NCBI GenBank assembly: GCA_905197585.1
Contig: CAJJZO010000121.1
Span: forward strand, 1-5,660
Source: an uncultured Collinsella sp.
Lineage (GTDB): Bacteria > Actinomycetota > Coriobacteriia > Coriobacteriales > Coriobacteriaceae
DNA: 5,660 bases
Direction: 5' to 3'
The notes below the pieces were generated by a model. That model made no database searches and was not told the origin of the DNA. It worked only from the letters and a program-made list of their open reading frames with translations. The position numbers and the translations under genes were made by a program. Within the stretch, counting starts at the first letter, position 1. Each line of letters starts with the position of its first letter. Shown here piece after piece: positions 1 to 4,802 of this stretch.

Positions 1-534
1 GTAATGGCCGTTGGCCGCGTAGTTGGCCTGGACCATGGCCATCGCCATCGCGGTCTCGGACACCTTCAACGGTTCCAGACCATGGTCGGCGCGCAGCTTG
101 TTGCATTCGTCGATCATGTCGAGGGCCTTGAGCAGGTTGTCGAGGCTGGTCGCGTCGTCCTTCGCGCCGATGTGCGTGTATTCCAGGTACTGGGACACGC
201 TGTCGTCGGTCAGATACTTGTACGCCTGTTCGGCCTTGTTGGTCTTGAACCATCCGGCCGCGCCCACGGCCTGCGCCTTCGCGGCCTCGTCCGCGGCCTG
301 CTTCGCGGCGTCCGCGGCGGCCGGCGCCGTGTCGTACGCGTCCTTCGCGGCCGCATACTCGTCCTTGGTCCTGTCGGCCTGCGCCTGCGCGTCCTTCACG
401 GCCTGGTCGGCCTTGTCGAGCGCGGCCTGCGCCTTGTCGTTGGCGGCCTGGGCGTCCTTCACGGCCTTCGGACGAAGAAAACTGCCGACGATATCGGCGC
501 GAAACGGCGCGTTCGGTTGAATCGAAGTGCTCAT
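1..534 (-). CDS. Chimeric partial gene: MetE-like N-terminal peptide joined to coiled coil and CAP/SCP-type domain (runs off left edge)
   Basis: Reading minus from an ATG at 534-532, the frame stays open for 178 codons to the window edge, with no stop. AGGGAG at 546-541, six bases upstream, fixes the start. Residues 11-22 (FRADIVGSFLRP) match what I know of the N-terminus of cobalamin-independent methionine synthase (MetE)-like proteins. Residues ~23-90 are instead an Ala/Lys/Asp/Gln-rich helical stretch in which AVKDAQA occurs twice (24-30 and 45-51), typical of the coiled coil in secreted actinobacterial surface proteins. Residues ~91-178, including DDATSLDNLL, DMIDECNKLR and PLKVSE, resemble the start of CAP/SCP domains found in such Bifidobacterium and Collinsella proteins. 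There is no signal peptide, so the CAP part as encoded would not be exported by Sec. The composite is either a real fusion or deletion, or an assembly join near 465-480. The reading frame is certain; the biological product is not. Confidence 0.72.
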   Translation of the reverse strand, partial: MSTSIQPNAPFRADIVGSFLRPKAVKDAQAANDKAQAALDKADQAVKDAQAQADRTKDEYAAAKDAYDTAPAAADAAKQAADEAAKAQAVGAAGWFKTNKAEQAYKYLTDDSVSQYLEYTHIGAKDDATSLDNLLKALDMIDECNKLRADHGLEPLKVSETAMAMAMVQANYAANGHY

Positions 535-686
535 AGATATCTCCCTTTGCATTGGTTGCTTTACCGAGACAGAGTATGAGCGCTTATATGGCCATCGTAA
601 AATATACGTTTATATAGGTTTGTTATAAGTTTTTTCTATATAGAGCAACAGCGGAGATCCGCCTCACATGGGCATCTCGAAGTGAG
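535..686 (-). promoter_or_regulatory. AT-rich intergenic control region upstream of the MetE-like start
   Basis: These 152 bases between the lysR-type stop and the next minus-strand start are much AT-richer than the surrounding genes, above all at 596-645. TATATAG occurs at 611-617 and 637-643, 26 bases apart, and the second copy lies in the palindrome CTATATAG (636-643). Several TATA-like boxes could act as a minus-strand -10, but no single promoter stands out. The AGGGAG ribosome binding site lies at 541-546. LysR-type proteins often bind AT-rich dyads upstream of a target next to their own gene, so the repeats could be operator half-sites; that is inference. I see no riboswitch or convincing terminator after the lysR-type gene. 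Confidence 0.4.
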
Positions 687-1583
687 CTAAATATGCTGAC
701 GAATCGCGTCGATGTAGGCCCGCCCATAGCGCGTGAGCGTCGTGTTCTTACGCGTGATAATGCCGATCTCCATGTATTCGTCCACATCGAGCGGAATCGA
801 GATAATACCGGGGCCGTTGAGCTCGTGGCTAATCACGCCCGAACACACCGTGTAACCGTTAAGGCCCATAACTAGGTTGAACAGCGTCGCACGGTCGCGC
901 ACGCGAATATTCTTGCGGCGCTCAAAGGTTGAGGTCAGCTCCTCGGAATAGTAAAACGAGTTGTAGTTGCCCTGCTCATAGGACAGGAACGGGTAGTCTT
1001 CCAAGTCCTCGAGCGTCACGCTGGAGCGGCCCGCCAGCGGATGGTCGGCGCACACGAAGACATGCGGCGTGGCGCAGAAAAGACCTTCGAACACGAGCTC
1101 GTTGGCCGCCAGCATGCGCTCGATGACCTCGCGATTGTGCTCCGACAGATACAGGATGCCCAGTTCGCTTTTCATATGCGCGACGTCCTCGATAATCTCG
1201 TGAGTCTGCTCCTCGCGCAGGGTAAAGTCGTAACGCGCGGCATCGAACTCGCGAATCACGTCAACAAACGCGTTAACGGCAAAGGAATAATGCTGGCAGC
1301 TCACACTAAAGTGCGGCACCTGCTCGGATGCGCCCTTGTACTTGCCCTCGAGCAGGTCGGCCTGGTCGAGAACCTGGCGTGCATAGCCCAAGAAGGTCTC
1401 GCCTTCCTCGGACACAACGACGCCCTTGTTAGTGCGCTCAAAGATATGTACACCCATCTCGTTTTCGAGATCGCGAATCGACGCGGTAATCGAAGGCTGC
1501 GACACAAAGAGCCGACGCGAGGCCTCGGTAATGCTGCCGCATTCGGCAACCTTAACAACATACCTGAGCTGCTGAAGCTTCAT
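687..1583 (-). CDS. LysR-family transcriptional regulator
   Basis: A 298-residue DNA-binding regulator of normal LysR length. The N-terminal winged helix-turn-helix covers residues 1-60, with the family signature at ~16-50 (GSITEASRRLFVSQPSITAS, then DLENEMG and FERTNKG). The linker helix is at 60-85 and the periplasmic-binding-protein-like effector domain runs from ~90 to 298. The frame stays open upstream to 1790, but that extension is Arg/Pro-rich antisense noise over the HAD gene. The ATG at 1583 is preferred because AGGGAG (1590-1595) sits six bases upstream and LysR proteins begin MKLQQLRYVV-style. The gene starts 10 bases after the HAD phosphatase stop, and its ribosome binding site overlaps that stop, so the two are probably co-transcribed. 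The target and inducer cannot be read from the sequence. LysR genes of this type often neighbour MetE-like genes in gut Firmicutes and Actinobacteria, and a MetE-like start does follow at 534. Confidence 0.94.
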   Translation of the reverse strand: MKLQQLRYVVKVAECGSITEASRRLFVSQPSITASIRDLENEMGVHIFERTNKGVVVSEEGETFLGYARQVLDQADLLEGKYKGASEQVPHFSVSCQHYSFAVNAFVDVIREFDAARYDFTLREEQTHEIIEDVAHMKSELGILYLSEHNREVIERMLAANELVFEGLFCATPHVFVCADHPLAGRSSVTLEDLEDYPFLSYEQGNYNSFYYSEELTSTFERRKNIRVRDRATLFNLVMGLNGYTVCSGVISHELNGPGIISIPLDVDEYMEIGIITRKNTTLTRYGRAYIDAIRQHI

Positions 1584-1593
1584 GACTTTCTCC

Positions 1594-2502
1594 CTAGACG
1601 TTCGTAACGCCAAGACCCGCCGTGTCCGTCCGACGCATAAACGACGGCATCTCCCCCGTCGCGGCGCAGGCGGCAATCTGGTGCAGAGCCTCGGCGACCG
1701 CATCATCTGCCGCGGCGCCGATATGCCAACGTGCCGCCGCCGTGACGGCCTCGTTGGCGTTGGCGACTGCAACGGAGTTGGGAACGGCATCGATCATGGG
1801 CAGATCGTTATCGGAATCGCCAAATACGGCCACCTCGTCGGGCGTCAGGCCCAAAGCGCGCGCCAGCTCCAGCGCAGCGCGGCCCTTGTCCCAACCAGCC
1901 GGAAGGATGTCAAACAGGCGCACTCGGTTGTTGGGAAACACAAGCGCGAGTTCCGGCACCTCAGCGGCAACACGCTCGCGTAGCTCCACGAGCTCCTCAC
2001 GTGAACGGGCACTCCAGATATTCGCCTTAAACACCGGCGCGTCATCGACGACGGGACGGCACGGGGCCTCTTCGCCTTTGAGCCACGCGTTGCCGCCCGA
2101 CTCCATGGCGCGACGAACGCGCTCGGGGTCACTCGTCACGCAATAGGCATCGTTGCCCCAAAAGTCATCGCCCAGGCTGTAGACCTTCAGGTACGTATCG
2201 TCGGTCTCTTGCTCCAAGTAGTCAGCCAAACGCATCAGAGCATCGTTGTCGATTGCGTGCGAGGCGACTACTTCGCCGTCGACAAACATCACCTGGCCGT
2301 TGCAGAACGCACCGGTCGAGAAGCACTCGGAACGATTTTTGAACATCCAGCCCATCGCGGACGGCTGGCGACCCGAAACCGGGCCAAAGTGCAGACCCGC
2401 CGCCTGCATGGCATGAATACCCTCAATGGCGTAGTCGCTAGCACCGTCATGCCCGGCTGGAATCAGCGTATCGTCCATATCGGTCAGCACAAGTTTGATC
2501 AT
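1594..2502 (-). CDS. Cof-type HAD-IIB family phosphatase
   Basis: A 302-residue soluble haloacid-dehalogenase hydrolase that should remove phosphate from a small phosphorylated metabolite (often a sugar phosphate or a cofactor such as FMN or a pyridoxal or thiamin intermediate) by a Mg-dependent aspartyl-phosphate mechanism. All four motifs are present: motif I DMDDT at residues 8-12 (nucleophile D8, general acid D10), motif II S43 in PVSGRQ, motif III K206 in GWDKG, and motif IV GDSDND at 228-233. The large insert between motifs II and III (~80-190) is the C2-type cap that defines HAD-IIB/Cof proteins and sets substrate choice. The ATG at 2502 follows GGGGGA at 2507-2512. It is transcribed divergently from the thiamin operon and heads a likely two-gene unit with the LysR gene. 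A role in cofactor phosphate turnover is possible from position alone, but the substrate is unknown. Confidence 0.92.
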   Translation of the reverse strand: MIKLVLTDMDDTLIPAGHDGASDYAIEGIHAMQAAGLHFGPVSGRQPSAMGWMFKNRSECFSTGAFCNGQVMFVDGEVVASHAIDNDALMRLADYLEQETDDTYLKVYSLGDDFWGNDAYCVTSDPERVRRAMESGGNAWLKGEEAPCRPVVDDAPVFKANIWSARSREELVELRERVAAEVPELALVFPNNRVRLFDILPAGWDKGRAALELARALGLTPDEVAVFGDSDNDLPMIDAVPNSVAVANANEAVTAAARWHIGAAADDAVAEALHQIAACAATGEMPSFMRRTDTAGLGVTNV

Positions 2503-2531
2503 AGAGTCCCCCAGTCATTTTCACCGTATCC

Positions 2532-2560
2532 ATTGTAACGACCTGCCAATAAGGGACAGG
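2532..2560 (-). promoter_or_regulatory. Candidate promoter for the HAD phosphatase/lysR unit
   Basis: On the minus strand a good -10 box, TACAAT (2537-2532), lies 3 bases outside the left arm of the large inverted repeat. A weak -35-like CTGTCC or CCTGTC lies inside the arm (2554-2560) with a 16-17 base spacer. The predicted start near 2525 leaves a short leader ending in GGGGGA before the ATG at 2502. The -35 match is poor, so the call rests mainly on the -10 box and the geometry. Confidence 0.4.
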
Positions 2561-2641
2561 TTTATTTTGGCAGGTTTTATCTGGGAAAATGCAACGCCCC
2601 AGTGCCACCTACCAAAATAAACCTGTCCCTTTTTGGCAGGT
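2541..2641. repeat. Large imperfect palindrome (30-bp arms, 41-bp centre), REP/MITE-like
   Basis: The left arm 2541-2570 and right arm 2612-2641 are reverse complements at 29 of 30 positions; the only mismatch is 2550/2632. The inner 20 bases of each arm are perfect and contain GGGACAGGTTTATTTTGG on the left. The 41-base centre (2571-2611) carries another copy of the arm tip: TTTTGGCAGGT occurs at 2565-2575 and again at 2631-2641. It also holds a small CTGGG/CCCAG hairpin (2581-2585 with 2598-2602). There is no transposase and no clear target duplication. GGGACAGGTTTATTTT-like words are, from memory, common in dispersed palindromes linked to REP/RAYT-type elements, so a small non-autonomous repeat is likely. 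It occupies the divergent promoter region and could also act as an operator or block read-through. Confidence 0.85.
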
Positions 2642-2651
2642 GCGCTAGTAT
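2623..2651 (+). promoter_or_regulatory. Candidate promoter for the thiamin operon
   Basis: A -10-like TAGTAT (2646-2651, 4 of 6 to consensus) begins 4 bases beyond the right arm of the palindrome. A weak -35-like CTGTCC (2623-2628) lies inside the arm with a 17-base spacer. Transcription would start near 2658, about ten bases before the TPP aptamer, which is where a start is needed. The layout mirrors the minus-strand promoter on the other side of the palindrome. The match is weak and position is the main support. Confidence 0.4.
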
Positions 2652-2666
2652 AGGGAACAACAGATT

Positions 2667-2761
2667 CGATGCGGGAGTGCCGGCGGTGCAAACCACAAGG
2701 CTGAGAGGGCATGGGGCCCAATCCTTTGAACCTGTCAGTTAATGCTGGCGTAGGGAGCATG
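2667..2761 (+). ncRNA. TPP riboswitch (THI element) aptamer
   Basis: The conserved THI-box blocks are in order. CGGGAGTGCC (2672-2681) is the 5' side. GGCTGAGAGGGC (2699-2710) contains the invariant CTGAGA that binds the pyrimidine ring. GAACCTGTCAGTTAATGCTGGCGTAGGGA (2728-2756) covers the pyrophosphate-sensing side. P1 can form from ATGC (2669-2672) with GCAT (2757-2760), and P5 from CAG (2736-2738) with CTG (2745-2747). It lies directly ahead of thiM, the classic place for this element. Binding of thiamin pyrophosphate would stabilise P1 and lower expression of the three downstream genes. Confidence 0.95.
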
Positions 2762-2771
2762 CCGCCTTTAC

Positions 2772-2802
2772 AGGGGCGCTGTCTATGCACAGCGCCCCTT
2801 TT
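2772..2802 (+). terminator. Riboswitch expression-platform hairpin, terminator-like
   Basis: AGGGGCGCTGT (2772-2782) pairs perfectly over 11 bp with ACAGCGCCCCT (2789-2799) around a 6-base loop, followed by only four T (2799-2802) and then CT. It lies between the TPP aptamer and thiM, so it is probably the off-state structure. The GC-rich stem suits an intrinsic terminator, but the T-tract is short. The hairpin also sits at the tip of a possible anti-Shine-Dalgarno helix, so control may be translational or mixed. Confidence 0.65.
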
Positions 2803-2809
2803 CTATGCC

Positions 2810-2816
2810 AAGGAGG
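2810..2816 (+). promoter_or_regulatory. Strong Shine-Dalgarno deciding the GTG start of thiM
   Basis: AAGGAGG lies 8 bases before GTG at 2825. The ATG at 2818 is only one base from the Shine-Dalgarno and in another frame, so it is not usable. The site can be masked: bases 2757-2768 pair with 2810-2821 over twelve positions with one G-A mismatch and one G-T wobble, enclosing the 2772-2799 hairpin. Confidence 0.85.
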
Positions 2817-2824
2817 CATGTGCA

Positions 2825-3664
2825 GTGATTGATTCGGAACAGCTTAAGCAGCATATGGTCAAGACCGTGGAGGAGATTCGCGCTACCAATCCGATGGCCG
2901 GCTCCATCACCAACACGGTGACGATCGACTTTGTCGCCAACGCACAGCTCGCCGTGGGCGGTTCGGCCGCCATGGTCTATCTGCCCGACGAGGGCGAGGC
3001 GCTCGTTGCCGGCGGCGGCGCCATCTATCTCAACATGGGCACGCTCTTCCCCATCTACGAGCAGACAATTCCCCGCGCGGCCAAGGCGGCGCACGACGCC
3101 GGCAAGCCCTGGGTGCTCGATCCGGTGGGCCTGGGTATCGGTAGCCTGCGCACCCAGCTGGTAAACGAGCTCAAGCAGTACAAGCCCGCCATCGTGCGCG
3201 GCAACGCCTCCGAGATTATCGCGCTCGCCGGCCTGTGGGGTCTTGAGGGCGAGGCGGCTGATCTGAGCCGCGTGCGCGGTGTCGATACCACCGATACGGT
3301 CGACGCCGCCCGCGATGCCGCCGTGGCGCTCGCCCGCTACACCGGCGGCGCCGTTGTGGTCTCGGGCGAAGTCGACCTGATTACCGACGGCACGACCGTG
3401 GCCAAGTCCCACGGCGGCAGCCCGCTCATGTCCAAGATCACCGGTTGCGGCTGCTCGCAGGGCGGCGTGCTAGCCGTGTACGCCTGTGCCGCCGACCCGT
3501 TTACGGCCGCCGTCTGCGGCACCGCTGTCTACAACGTGGCCGGCACGCGTGCCGCCACTGTCGCCGACGCCCCGGCAAGCTTTAAGGTCGCCTTTATCGA
3601 CGAACTCTACCGCGCAACCGCCCAGGATATTGCCGATAACAAACTCGAGCTCGAGGAGGCATAG
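2825..3664 (+). CDS. thiM: Hydroxyethylthiazole kinase ThiM
   Basis: A 279-residue cytoplasmic kinase (family usually ~260-275) that phosphorylates 4-methyl-5-(2-hydroxyethyl)thiazole, the thiazole salvage step feeding ThiE. Visible ThiM features are ITNTVTIDFVANAQLA (28-43), LNMGTL (69-74), WVLDPVGLGIGSLRT (96-110), VRGNASEI (124-131), VVVSGEVDLITDG (177-189) and GGSPLMSKITGCGC (197-210). The last carries the anion-hole glycines and the active-site Cys at the usual GTGC position, here GCGC. The HxITN motif usual in ThiM lacks its His here (GSITN), and the ASPIM-like segment reads GGSAAM (45-50), so this is a divergent subfamily. GTG at 2825 is chosen over the ATG at 2711, which lies inside the riboswitch. 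It is first in the operon; the next gene's GAGGAGG site lies within its 3' end. Confidence 0.93.
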   Translation: MIDSEQLKQHMVKTVEEIRATNPMAGSITNTVTIDFVANAQLAVGGSAAMVYLPDEGEALVAGGGAIYLNMGTLFPIYEQTIPRAAKAAHDAGKPWVLDPVGLGIGSLRTQLVNELKQYKPAIVRGNASEIIALAGLWGLEGEAADLSRVRGVDTTDTVDAARDAAVALARYTGGAVVVSGEVDLITDGTTVAKSHGGSPLMSKITGCGCSQGGVLAVYACAADPFTAAVCGTAVYNVAGTRAATVADAPASFKVAFIDELYRATAQDIADNKLELEEA

Positions 3665-3667
3665 GCC

Positions 3668-4009
3668 ATGTCCGAACCCGCAACCAATACCGGCATGAAC
3701 ACACTCGTCGCCGTAGCCATCGCCCCGTGCGGCACCGGCGATGAGCTGTCCGCCGAGGTCGCCGAGGTCGTGCGCGTCATTCGCGAGAGCGGCCTTCCCA
3801 ACCGCACCACCTCGATGTTCACCGAGATCGAGGGCGACTGGGACGAGGTCATGCAGGTCGTGCGCGACGCGACATTTGTGTTGGCGAGCAAGGGCATCCG
3901 CACCGAAGTCGTGCTCAAAGCCGATATTCGGCCCGGATTTACCGACACCATGACCGGCAAGCTCGAGCGCATGGAAGCACAGATCAAAAAGCAGGAGGAA
4001 GCACGATGA
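3668..4009 (+). CDS. Thiamin-binding protein, MTH1187/YqgV (DUF77) family
   Basis: A 113-residue protein of the Thiamine_BP family (Pfam PF01910, MTH1187/YkoF-like), a small ferredoxin-like fold without known catalysis that binds thiamin or related pyrimidine compounds, usually as oligomers. Family marks are the first strand VAVAIAPCGTGDELS (14-28), VAEVVRVIRESGL (31-43), a T-x-x-EGDWDEVMQVV stretch (52-65) in which EGDW is characteristic, VLASKGIRTE (71-80) and a final KADIRPGFTDTMTGKL (84-99). ATG at 3668 is preferred over M10 because GAGGAGG (3653-3659) is 8 bases upstream. It follows thiM after 3 bases and its stop overlaps the thiE start (ATGA), so the genes are translationally coupled. 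Its place between two thiamin enzymes supports a role in carrying or sensing thiamin or a precursor; the exact ligand is inference. Confidence 0.86.
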   Translation: MSEPATNTGMNTLVAVAIAPCGTGDELSAEVAEVVRVIRESGLPNRTTSMFTEIEGDWDEVMQVVRDATFVLASKGIRTEVVLKADIRPGFTDTMTGKLERMEAQIKKQEEAR

Positions 4010-4701
4010 GCATCCGCGACAACCTTGATATCTCGGCCTATCTGGTACTCGGCCCCGAAAACACGCTCGGGCGTCCCGTGGGCGATGTGGTGGCCCAGGC
4101 ACTCGACGCCGGCTTTACCTGCATCCAGGTGCGCTCCAAGGTGGCAAGTGCCCGCGAGATCATCGCGCTGACGGGCGATGCCGCGCAGGCTATCGCTCGC
4201 GCCGGCAAGACCGGCAAGGTCGCCCTGCTTATCGACGACCGTCTGGACTGCGTACTCGCCGCACGCGAACAGGGTATCGCTGTCGACGGCGTGCACGTGG
4301 GTCAGAGCGATATTCCCGTCGAAGTCTGCCGCAAACTTCTGGGGCCAGATGCCATCGTGGGCCTTTCGGCCCGTTGCGAGGAAATGCTCGAGTACGTCAA
4401 GACCGCCGACATGAGCCTGGTCGACTACCTGGGCATCGGCCCGCTCCACGAGACCGAGACCAAGCGCGACTGCGGACGCGCGGCCGACGGCTCTATCATC
4501 ACCAAGAGCTTCGAGGACCTGGCCGCCCTCCACGCGGCAAGCCCCGTGCCCATCGTGGTGGGCGGCGGCGTCAAAAAGGCCGACCTGCCGCAGCTCAAGG
4601 CCACCGGCGTCGACGGCTTCTTTGTGGTAAGCGCCGTCTGCAGCGCCGACGACCCCTACGCCGCGGCAAAGGAGCTCGTCGACACCTGGCAGCAGGCGTA
4701 A
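4006..4701 (+). CDS. thiE: Thiamin-phosphate synthase ThiE
   Basis: A 231-residue TIM-barrel enzyme (family ~210-230) that joins HMP pyrophosphate and thiazole phosphate to thiamin phosphate in the cytoplasm. Family motifs in order are CIQVRSK (39-45, usually QLR-K), LLIDDRLD (74-81), DGVHVGQSDIP (94-104), IVGLSARCEEML (117-128), DYLGIGPLHETETK (140-153, usually GPxFPTxTK), PIVVGGGV (182-189, phosphate-binding loop) and GVDGFFVVSAV (201-211). The key Arg/Lys of the 39-45 strand, D78, and the TxTK segment are kept. HE in place of FP marks a variant subgroup. Its ATG overlaps the preceding stop by 4 bases and AGGAGGA (3993-3999) lies 6 bases upstream. It is last in the riboswitch-controlled operon with thiM. 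No thiD or thiazole-synthesis gene is in the window, consistent with salvage. Confidence 0.93.
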   Translation: MSIRDNLDISAYLVLGPENTLGRPVGDVVAQALDAGFTCIQVRSKVASAREIIALTGDAAQAIARAGKTGKVALLIDDRLDCVLAAREQGIAVDGVHVGQSDIPVEVCRKLLGPDAIVGLSARCEEMLEYVKTADMSLVDYLGIGPLHETETKRDCGRAADGSIITKSFEDLAALHAASPVPIVVGGGVKKADLPQLKATGVDGFFVVSAVCSADDPYAAAKELVDTWQQA

Positions 4702-4745
4702 ACGCATGCCGGGCAGCTGCTCCGCAGCCTCATATCTTCAGCAAC

Positions 4746-4791
4746 GGAAAGCGCATCCCAGTTTGGACCTCCATTCCGGGATGCGCTTTCC
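4746..4791. terminator. Convergent-gene hairpin, probable bidirectional terminator
   Basis: GGAAAGCGCATCCC (4746-4759) and GGGATGCGCTTTCC (4778-4791) pair perfectly over 14 bp around an 18-base loop. The arm order (AAA, GC stem, TTT) is what a two-way terminator between the thiE (+) and patatin (-) genes would show. The T-runs are only three long and lie inside the stem, so efficiency is doubtful. A dispersed repeat is the alternative. Confidence 0.55.
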
Positions 4792-4802
4792 ATATGCGAC
4801 CC

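Noticed and set aside
4..579. Plus-strand frames of 191 and 165 codons over the left end
   Set aside because: They are antisense to the minus-strand gene that has a good ribosome binding site and recognisable domains. Their translations are Arg/Gly/Val- or Ala/Ser-rich mirror images of GC-rich coding sequence.
651..662. GCGG/CCGC mini-palindrome as a terminator for the LysR gene
   Set aside because: Only four base pairs with a four-base loop and no T-tract on the minus strand.
1584..1790. Longer start for the LysR gene at 1790
   Set aside because: The extra 69 residues are Arg/Pro-rich and overlap the HAD gene in another frame. The ATG at 1583 has AGGGAG upstream and gives the normal LysR N-terminus.
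2541..2641. CRISPR-like repeat
   Set aside because: The repeated motifs are mostly inverted and irregularly spaced, with only one unit; there is no array and no cas gene.
2521..2790. 89-codon minus-strand frame across the palindrome and riboswitch
   Set aside because: It lies over non-coding structured DNA, resembles no protein I know and has no supporting ribosome binding site.
2711..2824. thiM start at the ATG at 2711
   Set aside because: It would translate the TPP aptamer and the hairpin. GTG at 2825 has AAGGAGG 8 bases upstream and gives the normal ThiM length.
3607..4707. 366-codon minus-strand frame antisense to thiE and the thiamin-binding gene
   Set aside because: It is a long open frame caused by GC-rich codon bias opposite well-supported genes. 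The translation is His/Asp/Gly-rich with no recognisable domain.
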